Shown piece after piece: positions 1 through 5,241 of a DNA stretch of 5,475 bases; position 1 is the stretch's first letter, and every line of letters starts with the position of its first letter. Where the stretch lies: contig JAMWDF010000067.1 in assembly GCA_023818865.1 (NCBI GenBank), positions 5,758 to 11,232 on the forward strand, written 5' to 3'. The notes below the pieces were generated by a model, which was not told the DNA's origin, made no database searches, and was given only the letters and a program-made list of their open reading frames with translations. Made by a program: the position numbers and the translations under genes. The stretch is from Candidatus Omnitrophota bacterium. GTDB lineage: Bacteria > Ratteibacteria > UBA8468 > B48-G9 > DSTR01.

Positions 1-291
1 TTTTAAGAGTCCGCTCAGCTTGCGCCGATAGCGGGTGAAACAAGTGGCTACAAGTTTATCCGGGCAAACGCCTTCCTCTATCATCAATTCCAGACACAGC
101 ACCAGGAGGTCTCCTGTTTCCACAAGGGCATGGGGGTTATTAGCCTGAAAAAGACTAAGTATTTCCTGACAGTGTTCTTCCAGCAGCCTGAGAAGAACCT
201 GACGATGATTGAGTTTGCCAGCCGCATTATACTGCTGGGATAGTTGATGAATTAAAGAGAGTTTTTTCAGGGCTTTCTTGGTGAAGACCAT
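1..291 (-). CDS. Small helical protein, possibly MazG-like (C-terminus cut by window edge)
   Basis: An open frame of 97 codons runs from an ATG at 289-291 to the left edge without a stop, so the end of the gene lies outside. The start is supported by an AAAGGA Shine-Dalgarno sequence (296-301) four bases upstream. The product has no signal peptide or membrane segment and appears all-helical and cytoplasmic. Residues 36-43 (LLEEHCQE) and 58-63 (ETGDLL), followed by a helix and the basic segment TRYRRKL (86-92), recall the EExxE, E-x-GD and K/R-F-x-R-R pattern of MazG-like nucleotide pyrophosphohydrolases. That family hydrolyses NTPs or dNTPs to monophosphates using Mg2+ bound by these acidic residues. 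The first motif is degenerate, with Gln where the last Glu is expected, so the assignment is weak and the protein could be an unrelated helical protein. It is divergent from the NlpC/P60 gene across 45 bp. The frame itself is well supported; the function is an inference. Confidence 0.6.
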   Translation of the reverse strand, partial: MVFTKKALKKLSLIHQLSQQYNAAGKLNHRQVLLRLLEEHCQEILSLFQANNPHALVETGDLLVLCLELMIEEGVCPDKLVATCFTRYRRKLSGLLK

Positions 292-299
292 TTTATCCT

Positions 300-328
300 T
301 TGACTTTTTTTCCCAATCATCCTAACAT
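300..328 (+). promoter_or_regulatory. Candidate sigma70-type promoter for the NlpC/P60 gene
   Basis: TTGACT (300-305, five of six consensus bases) is followed after exactly 17 bp by TAACAT (323-328, four of six). Transcription would start near 335, only about two bases before the ATG at 337, so the mRNA would be leaderless or nearly so. The -35 overlaps the Shine-Dalgarno of the divergent gene, and the -10 overlaps that gene's candidate -10 by two bases. Confidence 0.45.
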
Positions 329-347
329 CTGGGAAGATGAAAGACAA
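319..347 (-). promoter_or_regulatory. Candidate promoter for the leftward gene at 1-291
   Basis: On the minus strand, TTGTCT (342-347) stands 17 bp before TAGGAT (319-324), which is preceded by TGT and so resembles an extended -10. Each hexamer matches four of six consensus bases. The predicted start near 312 would give a leader of about 20 bases that contains the Shine-Dalgarno sequence. The -35 lies inside the first codons of the opposite gene. It is weak alone but plausible given the tiny divergent gap. Confidence 0.3.
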
Positions 348-1704
348 AATTAGGGAAACCCTCCTGTCGGTTTTTTTTATTTTTGGCCTGCTGTTTTACT
401 CTGGAAATTGCTGGGAAAGGCTTTACTACGCAGCTCCCACTCTTTTACCTAGAGTTTCTCCGGAGATGCAGACCCCCGGCTTCTGGATTGAGCGGAACTT
501 TATAGCTGATGCCTATGTTTTTGATGAGACCGAACTTTGCCAGTTTAACCGGAAGATAGCCGAGACTGCCGGGCGGCCTAATTTCCTTACTTTCCCTGAA
601 AGTTTCCAGGGCGAAACCCTACGGAAAACTTTACTAGGCGATATTGAATCTTTTAGAAGGCAGTCCCATTATACCACCTCAGGTCGGATTACACCGCGAT
701 TTTATCAGGACATTGTTGGATATATGTCTCTGGACGGTCTGTCAGGAGAGAATAAGGTTAGTTTCGGCATAGTTTCTGGTCGGGCACCTCAACGGTTTTT
801 GCCGACTGATTTACCCTTTTACCGAACCAGGGGCGAAGTAAATTTTGACCTTCTTCAGAATAACCTTCTGGAGATAGCCACGCCAGTAGCCATTTTTCAC
901 ACCACGGCTGATGCTGGCTGGTTTTACGTAGAAGGCCTTTGGACCAGAGGTTGGGTAAAAAGCGAAAAGGTAGCCAGAGCCGAAAAGGAAGAGATAAATA
1001 GGTTCATCAACAGGGAACCGTTCGTGGTGGTTATCCGACCGTTGGCTGATATTTACTTTGATGCCCAGTTGACCAGAAAATATGAGACTGCTGGGATGGG
1101 GGTGAGACTACCGGTAAGTCGTTTTTATGAGGACAAAGTGGAAGTGCTGTTGCCGTTGAGACTTCCTGGGGGAGATGTTCAATTGACGTCCGGTTACCTG
1201 AAAAAAGAAGATATTCACCCAGGTTATCTGCCTTATACTCCAAGAACGATTATTGAACGAGCGTTCCAGTTTCTCCACCTGCCTTATGGTTGGGGTGGGC
1301 AGTATGGTTTCCAAGATTGTTCTGGGTTTCTTCAGTCGGTCTTTGCTACTGCGGGGGTGTTTCTGCCTAGGGATTCCTCTGAGCAGAGAAAAATTGGCCG
1401 GCCAATCGGTTTTTTTGACCCGGCGGTGGGCGAGTTAGAGCGGGAAAAACTTCTTCTGGAGCAAGGTATCGCCGGCGTTACTCTTTTAGGAATGCCGGGC
1501 CATAGCCTGCTTTACCTCGGTCAAGTTGATGGCAGACCATATGTTATCCACAGTCTCTACGCTTATTCCCAACCTACCTGGCATGGTGATGTTGTCAGGG
1601 TGGTGAACCGGGTGGTAGTGAGTGACTTAAGGTTAGGCACCGGTACCCGGAAAGGAAGTTTCTTGGAGCGTCTTATCAGTGCCAGGGTGCTGGATAAACA
1701 GTAA
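337..1704 (+). CDS. Secreted SH3-domain NlpC/P60 cell-wall peptidase
   Basis: This 455-residue protein matches the multidomain NlpC/P60 type known from Desulfovibrio and other bacteria: an N-terminal stabilising (c-clip) domain, two bacterial SH3 domains, then the peptidase. Characterised relatives cut the gamma-D-Glu to diamino-acid bond in peptidoglycan stem peptides, usually those with a free N-terminal L-Ala. Residues 1-22 are a basic then hydrophobic export signal; Cys25 lacks a proper lipobox, so a lipoprotein is unlikely. The clip region spans about 30-130, SH3b1 about 140-215 (with GWFYVEGLWTRGWV at 194-207), SH3b2 about 225-295 and the peptidase about 300-435. The catalytic Cys328 lies in DCSGF, the catalytic His389 in GMPGHSLLYLG, and a likely third residue is His405 in VIHS, so the enzyme looks active. 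The ATG at 337 is the first in frame after a stop at 301-303. Only GGGAAG touches it, without normal spacing, so translation is probably leaderless. The stop lies one base from that of the convergent gene. The likely role is wall remodelling or peptide recycling outside the cytoplasmic membrane. Confidence 0.93.
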   Translation: MKDKIRETLLSVFFIFGLLFYSGNCWERLYYAAPTLLPRVSPEMQTPGFWIERNFIADAYVFDETELCQFNRKIAETAGRPNFLTFPESFQGETLRKTLLGDIESFRRQSHYTTSGRITPRFYQDIVGYMSLDGLSGENKVSFGIVSGRAPQRFLPTDLPFYRTRGEVNFDLLQNNLLEIATPVAIFHTTADAGWFYVEGLWTRGWVKSEKVARAEKEEINRFINREPFVVVIRPLADIYFDAQLTRKYETAGMGVRLPVSRFYEDKVEVLLPLRLPGGDVQLTSGYLKKEDIHPGYLPYTPRTIIERAFQFLHLPYGWGGQYGFQDCSGFLQSVFATAGVFLPRDSSEQRKIGRPIGFFDPAVGELEREKLLLEQGIAGVTLLGMPGHSLLYLGQVDGRPYVIHSLYAYSQPTWHGDVVRVVNRVVVSDLRLGTGTRKGSFLERLISARVLDKQ

Positions 1705-1705
1705 G

Positions 1706-3691
1706 CTATTTGCGCAAAGTGTATCTGGCTTTGACTGTCAGTTCTTCTTCCACGACCAGACGCTTTTCAAACCGGAGCAAGTGGCCGGTGGCTGGGATAT
1801 AAATTCTGAGAGGGAGCAGGCCAGCGGTTGTTTCCAGGGTTGCTTTATCCCCTATTTCCTTGGCGATAGTAATGTGGGAAATGTTTTGTTCCAGTTCTTT
1901 CTGTCTGGCAAGATATACCTTCCGCAGGGCTTCTTTAATTTCCCCGGAAGCTGGTTGGCTGACGACCGAAGATTTCTCCTGACGGCTGGAGATTTCTCCT
2001 GATGGTTCTTCACATAATAAAGCGAAGTCTTTCACCGGTTCTAAATTACCGCTGAAATGGCTGAGGTTCAACTTTTCAGGAATATAAAGGGAATACATAA
2101 AGTGCATAATCGGGATGTCAATCGCGGGCAGAGATATCTGGAGAGTTCCGGTGGTAGCTATGTTTGAACTGGCTTGATAATAGATGACTTCCACCGGGAT
2201 GGCTCTTTCTGGCCGGGTGAGTGATTTGAGGACAGGGAGGAGTATCTCTCGGTCAGCCCCGATCAATGGTTTGGTAGGTTGTTGGTCCACATACACACTC
2301 CAGAGTTTCGCCCCTTCTGGTAGCTTCACCCGGAGAAATTGTTTGGTGGTGTTACGCACGTTGAAGATTGTCCGGGTGATGCTTTTGCCATCACTGGTCA
2401 TGGCGGTGATGGCATTGGCGGAATCAGCCGTGGCGTCCAGCATGGCTACTTCCTGGTGACGGATAAGATTCAAGATGCTACGGAAGGGAAGGCGAGAAAA
2501 CCGCATCGCCAGGACAGCTGGGGCAGCTCTATCAGGAAGTTCTCTGGGGTCAACCAGGACTAATCCTTCCAGAATTGCTGGGGATACTTCCAGGTTTGGG
2601 CTACAAACGATTGTGGCGTAACCGACGGTTTTTTCCGCGTCAAGACATAAGGGATGGGAAAGGGTAACTTGGTTGTCCGTAACCTTGATGTCTTGTTCAT
2701 AGGTCACCTGAATCTGGACAAGACCTTTTGTTTTTGGTCTGAGTTCTACCTGAAGCACTGAGTTGATCTCTTTCCAGTCAACAAGATTTCCGGAAACATT
2801 GATGAGCCGAATGCCTTCTGGCAATCCCAGCCGGAGATAGGGGACAGGCTGATAGAGAATTTCGTAACGACAGTTGGCGGTGGTTCTGATTAAGTCTGGT
2901 TGGAGGGAATACTGCAGCAGGATGTTAGCTAATATCTTCGGTCGTTCTGGCTCTCTGACAATTGGGCTCCAGGCAATTTCCACCTGAGTGGCTGAGGGAA
3001 AACTGGCTTCTACCTCTGTTGCCGAAGCAGTCTGTTCGGTTCTCAGTCTAGCGGCGGCCGGAGAAGAAACATTATACTCCCCGGGTAATGTCAGTTTGAC
3101 AATGGAAGAGGTACCGGCGGGGACAGGTAAGCGGAAAGCCTCTCCATATAGACGCACCTGAAGCTCACCCTCTATCTGGAATGAACCACTTTCGTTCAAT
3201 AAAAGGCAATAGATACCATCTTTGGTAATGGTGCGGGCCGGCTTGCCGTCTATCTTAAGCCAAGCGAGAAAAACACCAGTGGTCGGCCAGAGCTTGACTG
3301 TTGTCCAGCCATCGGCCTGGTCCTTTAGTCCAAAAAGGTTACCAGCAAATCTAAGGACAAAACTGTCTCGTTGGGGAACGCCGGTGTAGAGAAAAGAAGA
3401 AAGAATGTAGTCGGTTGGGGGTTTAGGTTCAGGAGCTTTTCTCTCCTCAACAAACTTCAGGAAAGTTTCCCAGGGAAGGCGCAGGAATTTGCCGTTCCCG
3501 TCTATCAACACAAATTTTTGCAATTCTTCCCAGGGAATAACCACCCGACTGTTTTTCATAAACTGGCTGAACTCATCAAAGGAGATAGTGACGGTAGCTT
3601 CCCCAATTGCTGGGAGGGTTTTCTCTCCAAACAACAGGACTGAAAAACATAACATTCCGCCAGATAGCCAGAGTGCCAATGTTCGCTTCAT
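1706..3691 (-). CDS. Large exported beta-rich protein of unknown function
   Basis: I do not recognise a named family for this 661-residue protein. Residues 1-28 form a Sec-type signal (KR, then a hydrophobic stretch); Cys15 is preceded by Leu, so there is no lipobox. Residues 35-81 contain three versions of a short motif (ISFDEFSQFM, IPWEELQKFV, LPWETFLKFV), followed by a proline-rich linker (86-93). The rest, about 95-555, reads as successive beta-sandwich strands with no catalytic signature. The segment around 440-505 (VRNTTKQFLRVKLPEGAKLW, then VYVDQQPTKP) resembles large uncharacterised secreted proteins I associate with Planctomycetes and similar phyla. A charged linker (561-585) leads to a short helical, coiled-coil-prone part (585-612) and a last beta unit. 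There is no C-terminal anchor. The ATG at 3689-3691 follows a purine-rich AAGGGGGA Shine-Dalgarno (3696-3703), and the signal peptide supports this start. An extracellular or periplasmic structural or binding role is a guess; the gene is monocistronic and gives no contextual clue. Confidence 0.88.
   Translation of the reverse strand: MKRTLALWLSGGMLCFSVLLFGEKTLPAIGEATVTISFDEFSQFMKNSRVVIPWEELQKFVLIDGNGKFLRLPWETFLKFVEERKAPEPKPPTDYILSSFLYTGVPQRDSFVLRFAGNLFGLKDQADGWTTVKLWPTTGVFLAWLKIDGKPARTITKDGIYCLLLNESGSFQIEGELQVRLYGEAFRLPVPAGTSSIVKLTLPGEYNVSSPAAARLRTEQTASATEVEASFPSATQVEIAWSPIVREPERPKILANILLQYSLQPDLIRTTANCRYEILYQPVPYLRLGLPEGIRLINVSGNLVDWKEINSVLQVELRPKTKGLVQIQVTYEQDIKVTDNQVTLSHPLCLDAEKTVGYATIVCSPNLEVSPAILEGLVLVDPRELPDRAAPAVLAMRFSRLPFRSILNLIRHQEVAMLDATADSANAITAMTSDGKSITRTIFNVRNTTKQFLRVKLPEGAKLWSVYVDQQPTKPLIGADREILLPVLKSLTRPERAIPVEVIYYQASSNIATTGTLQISLPAIDIPIMHFMYSLYIPEKLNLSHFSGNLEPVKDFALLCEEPSGEISSRQEKSSVVSQPASGEIKEALRKVYLARQKELEQNISHITIAKEIGDKATLETTAGLLPLRIYIPATGHLLRFEKRLVVEEELTVKARYTLRK
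1971..2010. repeat. Two-copy 20-bp tandem repeat inside the exported-protein gene
   Basis: Two adjacent 20-base units (1971-1990 and 1991-2010) match at 16 positions, and the first 13 bases (agatttctcctga) are identical. They lie in the charged linker of the exported protein (about residues 561-574). Because 20 is not a multiple of three, the two copies are read in different frames (SGEIS against QEKSS). Confidence 0.7.
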
Positions 3692-3761
3692 GCTGTCCCC
3701 CTTTTACCAGTTAGACCCAAGAATTTCTCATTTTGTTCCTGACAAGGCAGATTTCTATCGG

Positions 3762-3770
3762 TGCTATAAT
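3762..3770 (+). promoter_or_regulatory. Extended -10 promoter of the PPC/DUF296 gene
   Basis: TGCTATAAT is a perfect TATAAT preceded by TGn, which is an extended -10 element. A CTGACA at 3739-3744 is 20 bp upstream, too far for an ideal -35, but extended -10 promoters tolerate this. The predicted start is near 3777, giving a leader of about 16 bases that contains the ribosome binding site. The hexamer overlaps a candidate -10 on the opposite strand. Confidence 0.55.
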
Positions 3771-3774
3771 ACCA
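3766..3774 (-). promoter_or_regulatory. Candidate extended -10 promoter of the 661-residue exported protein gene
   Basis: Read on the minus strand this is TGGTATTAT: TGn followed by a hexamer matching five of six -10 bases. I see no good -35 at normal spacing. The predicted start is near 3759, about 18 bp from the opposing start, with a leader of about 68 bases to the ATG at 3691. It shares five bases of its hexamer with the rightward -10. Confidence 0.4.
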
Positions 3775-3782
3775 TGGTTATC

Positions 3783-3788
3783 GGGAGG
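3783..3788 (+). promoter_or_regulatory. Ribosome binding site fixing the PPC/DUF296 start
   Basis: GGGAGG lies four bases before the ATG at 3793. It decides the start against an in-frame TTG at 3733, which lies upstream of the predicted transcription start and would add 20 residues foreign to the family. Confidence 0.7.
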
Positions 3789-3792
3789 ACCT

Positions 3793-4236
3793 ATGAAGTA
3801 CTGTCAGGCTAAAATCGGACGGGTATTTGTTGTGAGACTGGAGGATGGAGATAAACTACCGGCAATTTTGGAAGAATTTGCCAGCCAGCACCGGGTAAAG
3901 AGGGCTATTTGTTTTCTTCTTGGAGGTATCAAAGATGGTGGGCGGTTGGTCGTTGGTCCTAACCAGGAAAACGCCAGACCAGTTGAACCGCTGTATTTTG
4001 AACTTCTTGGTGTCCATGAGTTTCTGGCGCTGGGGATGATTTTCCCAGGGACAGATAAGAAACCCCACCTTCACCTCCACGGGACAATGGGTCGGGAAGG
4101 CCGGAGTTACACCGGTTGTCTGAGACCAGGCGTGGAAGTTTGGCAGGTAGGAGAGGTAATGCTGGTGGAAATAGTTGGGACTAAAGCCAGACGTTTGAGA
4201 GATGATTCTACTGGCTTTGAACTGCTCCACCCATAG
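3793..4236 (+). CDS. PPC-domain (DUF296) putative DNA-binding protein
   Basis: This 147-residue protein is a single PPC (plants and prokaryotes conserved)/DUF296 domain, the usual size for bacterial members. The opening MKYCQAKIGRVFVVRLEDGD, the FLLGGIKDG turn (41-49), the FELLG segment (69-73) and the HLHLHG motif (92-97) are typical. Family structures are trimers in which clustered histidines near this motif can bind a metal such as zinc; here His92, His94 and His96 are available. Plant relatives with AT-hooks bind AT-rich DNA. Prokaryotic stand-alone members like this one lack the AT-hook, and their function is not established, so the usual DNA-binding label is by homology only. There is no signal peptide or membrane segment, so it is cytoplasmic. 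It is divergent from the exported-protein gene, and its stop is one base from the stop of the convergent permease gene. The start at 3793 is fixed by GGGAGG and by the family N-terminus. Confidence 0.92.
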   Translation: MKYCQAKIGRVFVVRLEDGDKLPAILEEFASQHRVKRAICFLLGGIKDGGRLVVGPNQENARPVEPLYFELLGVHEFLALGMIFPGTDKKPHLHLHGTMGREGRSYTGCLRPGVEVWQVGEVMLVEIVGTKARRLRDDSTGFELLHP

Positions 4237-4237
4237 G

Positions 4238-5182
4238 TCAGATCAGGAAGGCTAACCAGGCGGGGATAGTCAACAGTGAAAATAGGTGGGTCAGAAGCAC
4301 GCCAGAGGCAGCGAACTCCGAATCCCCAGAAAAAATTTCACTTAAAGCGACAGTGGCAATCGCCGAAGGCATGGTAGCCAAAAGAATCAGAGTGGAGCGA
4401 GTTTCTAACAACATAGGAAAATAAGAAAGTAAAGCAATACTGATGGCCGGAATAGCCACCAAACGTAGCGCTATCACATAAAGCTGGATACTGTTAAACA
4501 GATGCTTTTGTTTCAGGTCAGCCATGCGGCTGCCAGCGACAAACATTGACAAGGGGATGGTTGCCCGGCCCAGCATATCTAAAACAGTGAGGATTGAATG
4601 GCCGGTTTCTGTCAAGTAGCCTGGAGAGAAAATTAATCTATCTTTCAGAGCGACGGCAAGGATAGCGGTTAGAAGAGCCAGCATTGGTGGGTTGAGTAAA
4701 GAACGAAGGTTTTTAGATGTTAACCGGTTACCGGTTAGGGCCAGGATACCTAAAGTCCAGACCGCGATTTCCGAACCGAGGGTGGAAAAGAGAAGTCTGG
4801 CCATCCCGGGATTTCCCCAAAGCATCATGGCGATGGGCAAAGGAAGAAACGAATAATTGTTGATGGTACACTGAAAGCGAAATCCGTTTCTTTGGGATTC
4901 GTTTTCAAAAAGGAGAAAGTGGGAGAAAATTAACCCAGTTAAATAGCCGATAAGCATAATTAGAAACGCTCCAGCCGGTAAAGTCCAGTTAGCGAGAAGT
5001 TTTGCCCAGGTGTAATTGGTGAAGATGCCGGAAAAGACCAAGGCTGGATAGAAAAAAGAAACGGTTAATCTGGCTAAACGGCGGGAGGTTTCTGGATTGG
5101 TTAAGCCCAGTTTTCTGGCTAGAGCTCCCAGGGAAATCATCATAAAGATGGTTATAATTCGGAGGAATAGTTTGGCAAACAT
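4238..5182 (-). CDS. AEC-family (auxin efflux carrier-like) permease
   Basis: This 314-residue protein is almost entirely hydrophobic, with about ten membrane spans, the normal size and layout for the auxin efflux carrier family of the BART superfamily. Family hallmarks are visible: the N-terminal span followed by KLGLTNPETSRRLARL (24-39), a half-repeat boundary with NNYSFLPLPIA (108-118), NPPMLALL (164-171), IPLSMFVAGSRMADL (209-223), and the last unit MPSAIATVALSEIFSGDSEF (271-290) followed by ASGVLLTHLFSLLTIP. Bacterial members export or import small organic anions such as malate or malonate; the substrate here cannot be read from the sequence or its neighbours. The ATG at 5180-5182 matches the family N-terminus. 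No Shine-Dalgarno precedes it: only eight bases separate it from a TATAAT, so the mRNA is predicted to be leaderless. The gene is complete and its stop lies one base from that of the convergent PPC gene. Confidence 0.94.
   Translation of the reverse strand: MFAKLFLRIITIFMMISLGALARKLGLTNPETSRRLARLTVSFFYPALVFSGIFTNYTWAKLLANWTLPAGAFLIMLIGYLTGLIFSHFLLFENESQRNGFRFQCTINNYSFLPLPIAMMLWGNPGMARLLFSTLGSEIAVWTLGILALTGNRLTSKNLRSLLNPPMLALLTAILAVALKDRLIFSPGYLTETGHSILTVLDMLGRATIPLSMFVAGSRMADLKQKHLFNSIQLYVIALRLVAIPAISIALLSYFPMLLETRSTLILLATMPSAIATVALSEIFSGDSEFAASGVLLTHLFSLLTIPAWLAFLI
4721..4737. repeat. Perfect 8-bp-arm inverted repeat in the permease gene
   Basis: The 17 bases TAACCGGTTACCGGTTA form two 8-bp arms around a single central base, and also contain two direct copies of ACCGGTT. 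They encode a cytoplasmic or periplasmic loop (around residues 148-154). A chance origin is likely, because the arm sequence is simple; a regulator site here would be intragenic. Confidence 0.4.
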
Positions 5183-5200
5183 GGGTGATTATTATACCAT
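5172..5200 (+). promoter_or_regulatory. Candidate promoter for the esterase-like gene
   Basis: TTGGCA (5172-5177, five of six) is followed after 17 bp by TACCAT (5195-5200, four of six). The start would be near 5207, with a leader of about 35 bases carrying AAGGAG. The -35 lies in the first codons of the divergent permease, and the -10 overlaps the permease -10 by two bases. The match is modest. Confidence 0.3.
5191..5199 (-). promoter_or_regulatory. Extended -10 promoter of the AEC permease gene (leaderless transcript)
   Basis: On the minus strand this is TGGTATAAT, a perfect extended -10. It ends eight bases before the permease ATG (5182), so transcription should begin within about two bases of the start codon. 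No convincing -35 stands at 16-18 bp. The intervening bases AATCACCC contain no Shine-Dalgarno sequence, which agrees with leaderless translation. Confidence 0.55.
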
Positions 5201-5230
5201 AGAGCCTATCACGGAAGTCGGTCAGGGAAA

Positions 5231-5236
5231 AAGGAG
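5231..5236 (+). promoter_or_regulatory. Ribosome binding site of the esterase-like gene
   Basis: AAGGAG stands five bases before the ATG at 5242. This strong, well-spaced site fixes the start of a gene that is cut by the window edge, and it contrasts with the permease, which has none. Confidence 0.75.
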
Positions 5237-5241
5237 TTAAC

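Noticed and set aside
337..411. Lipoprotein signal in the NlpC/P60 protein (Cys25)
   Set aside because: The residues before Cys25 are SGN; a lipobox needs a small residue at -1 and an aliphatic residue at -3. An ordinary signal peptide or N-terminal anchor fits better.
1682..1693. CCAGGGTGCTGG hairpin near the first convergent junction, as a terminator
   Set aside because: It has only four-base arms, no following T-run, and lies inside the peptidase coding region.
1679..2002. 107-codon plus-strand ORF running out of the NlpC/P60 gene into the opposite gene
   Set aside because: It is antisense to the exported-protein C-terminus and out of frame with the peptidase. The composition looks arbitrary, and no start signal is visible.
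3733..3792. Longer PPC/DUF296 start at a TTG (3733), adding 20 residues
   Set aside because: The TTG lies upstream of the TATAAT and has no ribosome binding site. The added residues do not belong to the family, and the ATG at 3793 has GGGAGG and the canonical N-terminus.
3774..3812. Short ORF starting at ATG 3774 and overlapping the PPC gene start, as a possible leader peptide
   Set aside because: Its ATG lies between the -10 and the predicted transcription start, so it would not be transcribed from this promoter. It also has no Shine-Dalgarno sequence.
3856..4230. 124-codon ORF antisense to the PPC gene
   Set aside because: It is a shadow frame across a well-conserved family gene. The translation has no recognisable domain and there is no convincing ribosome binding site.
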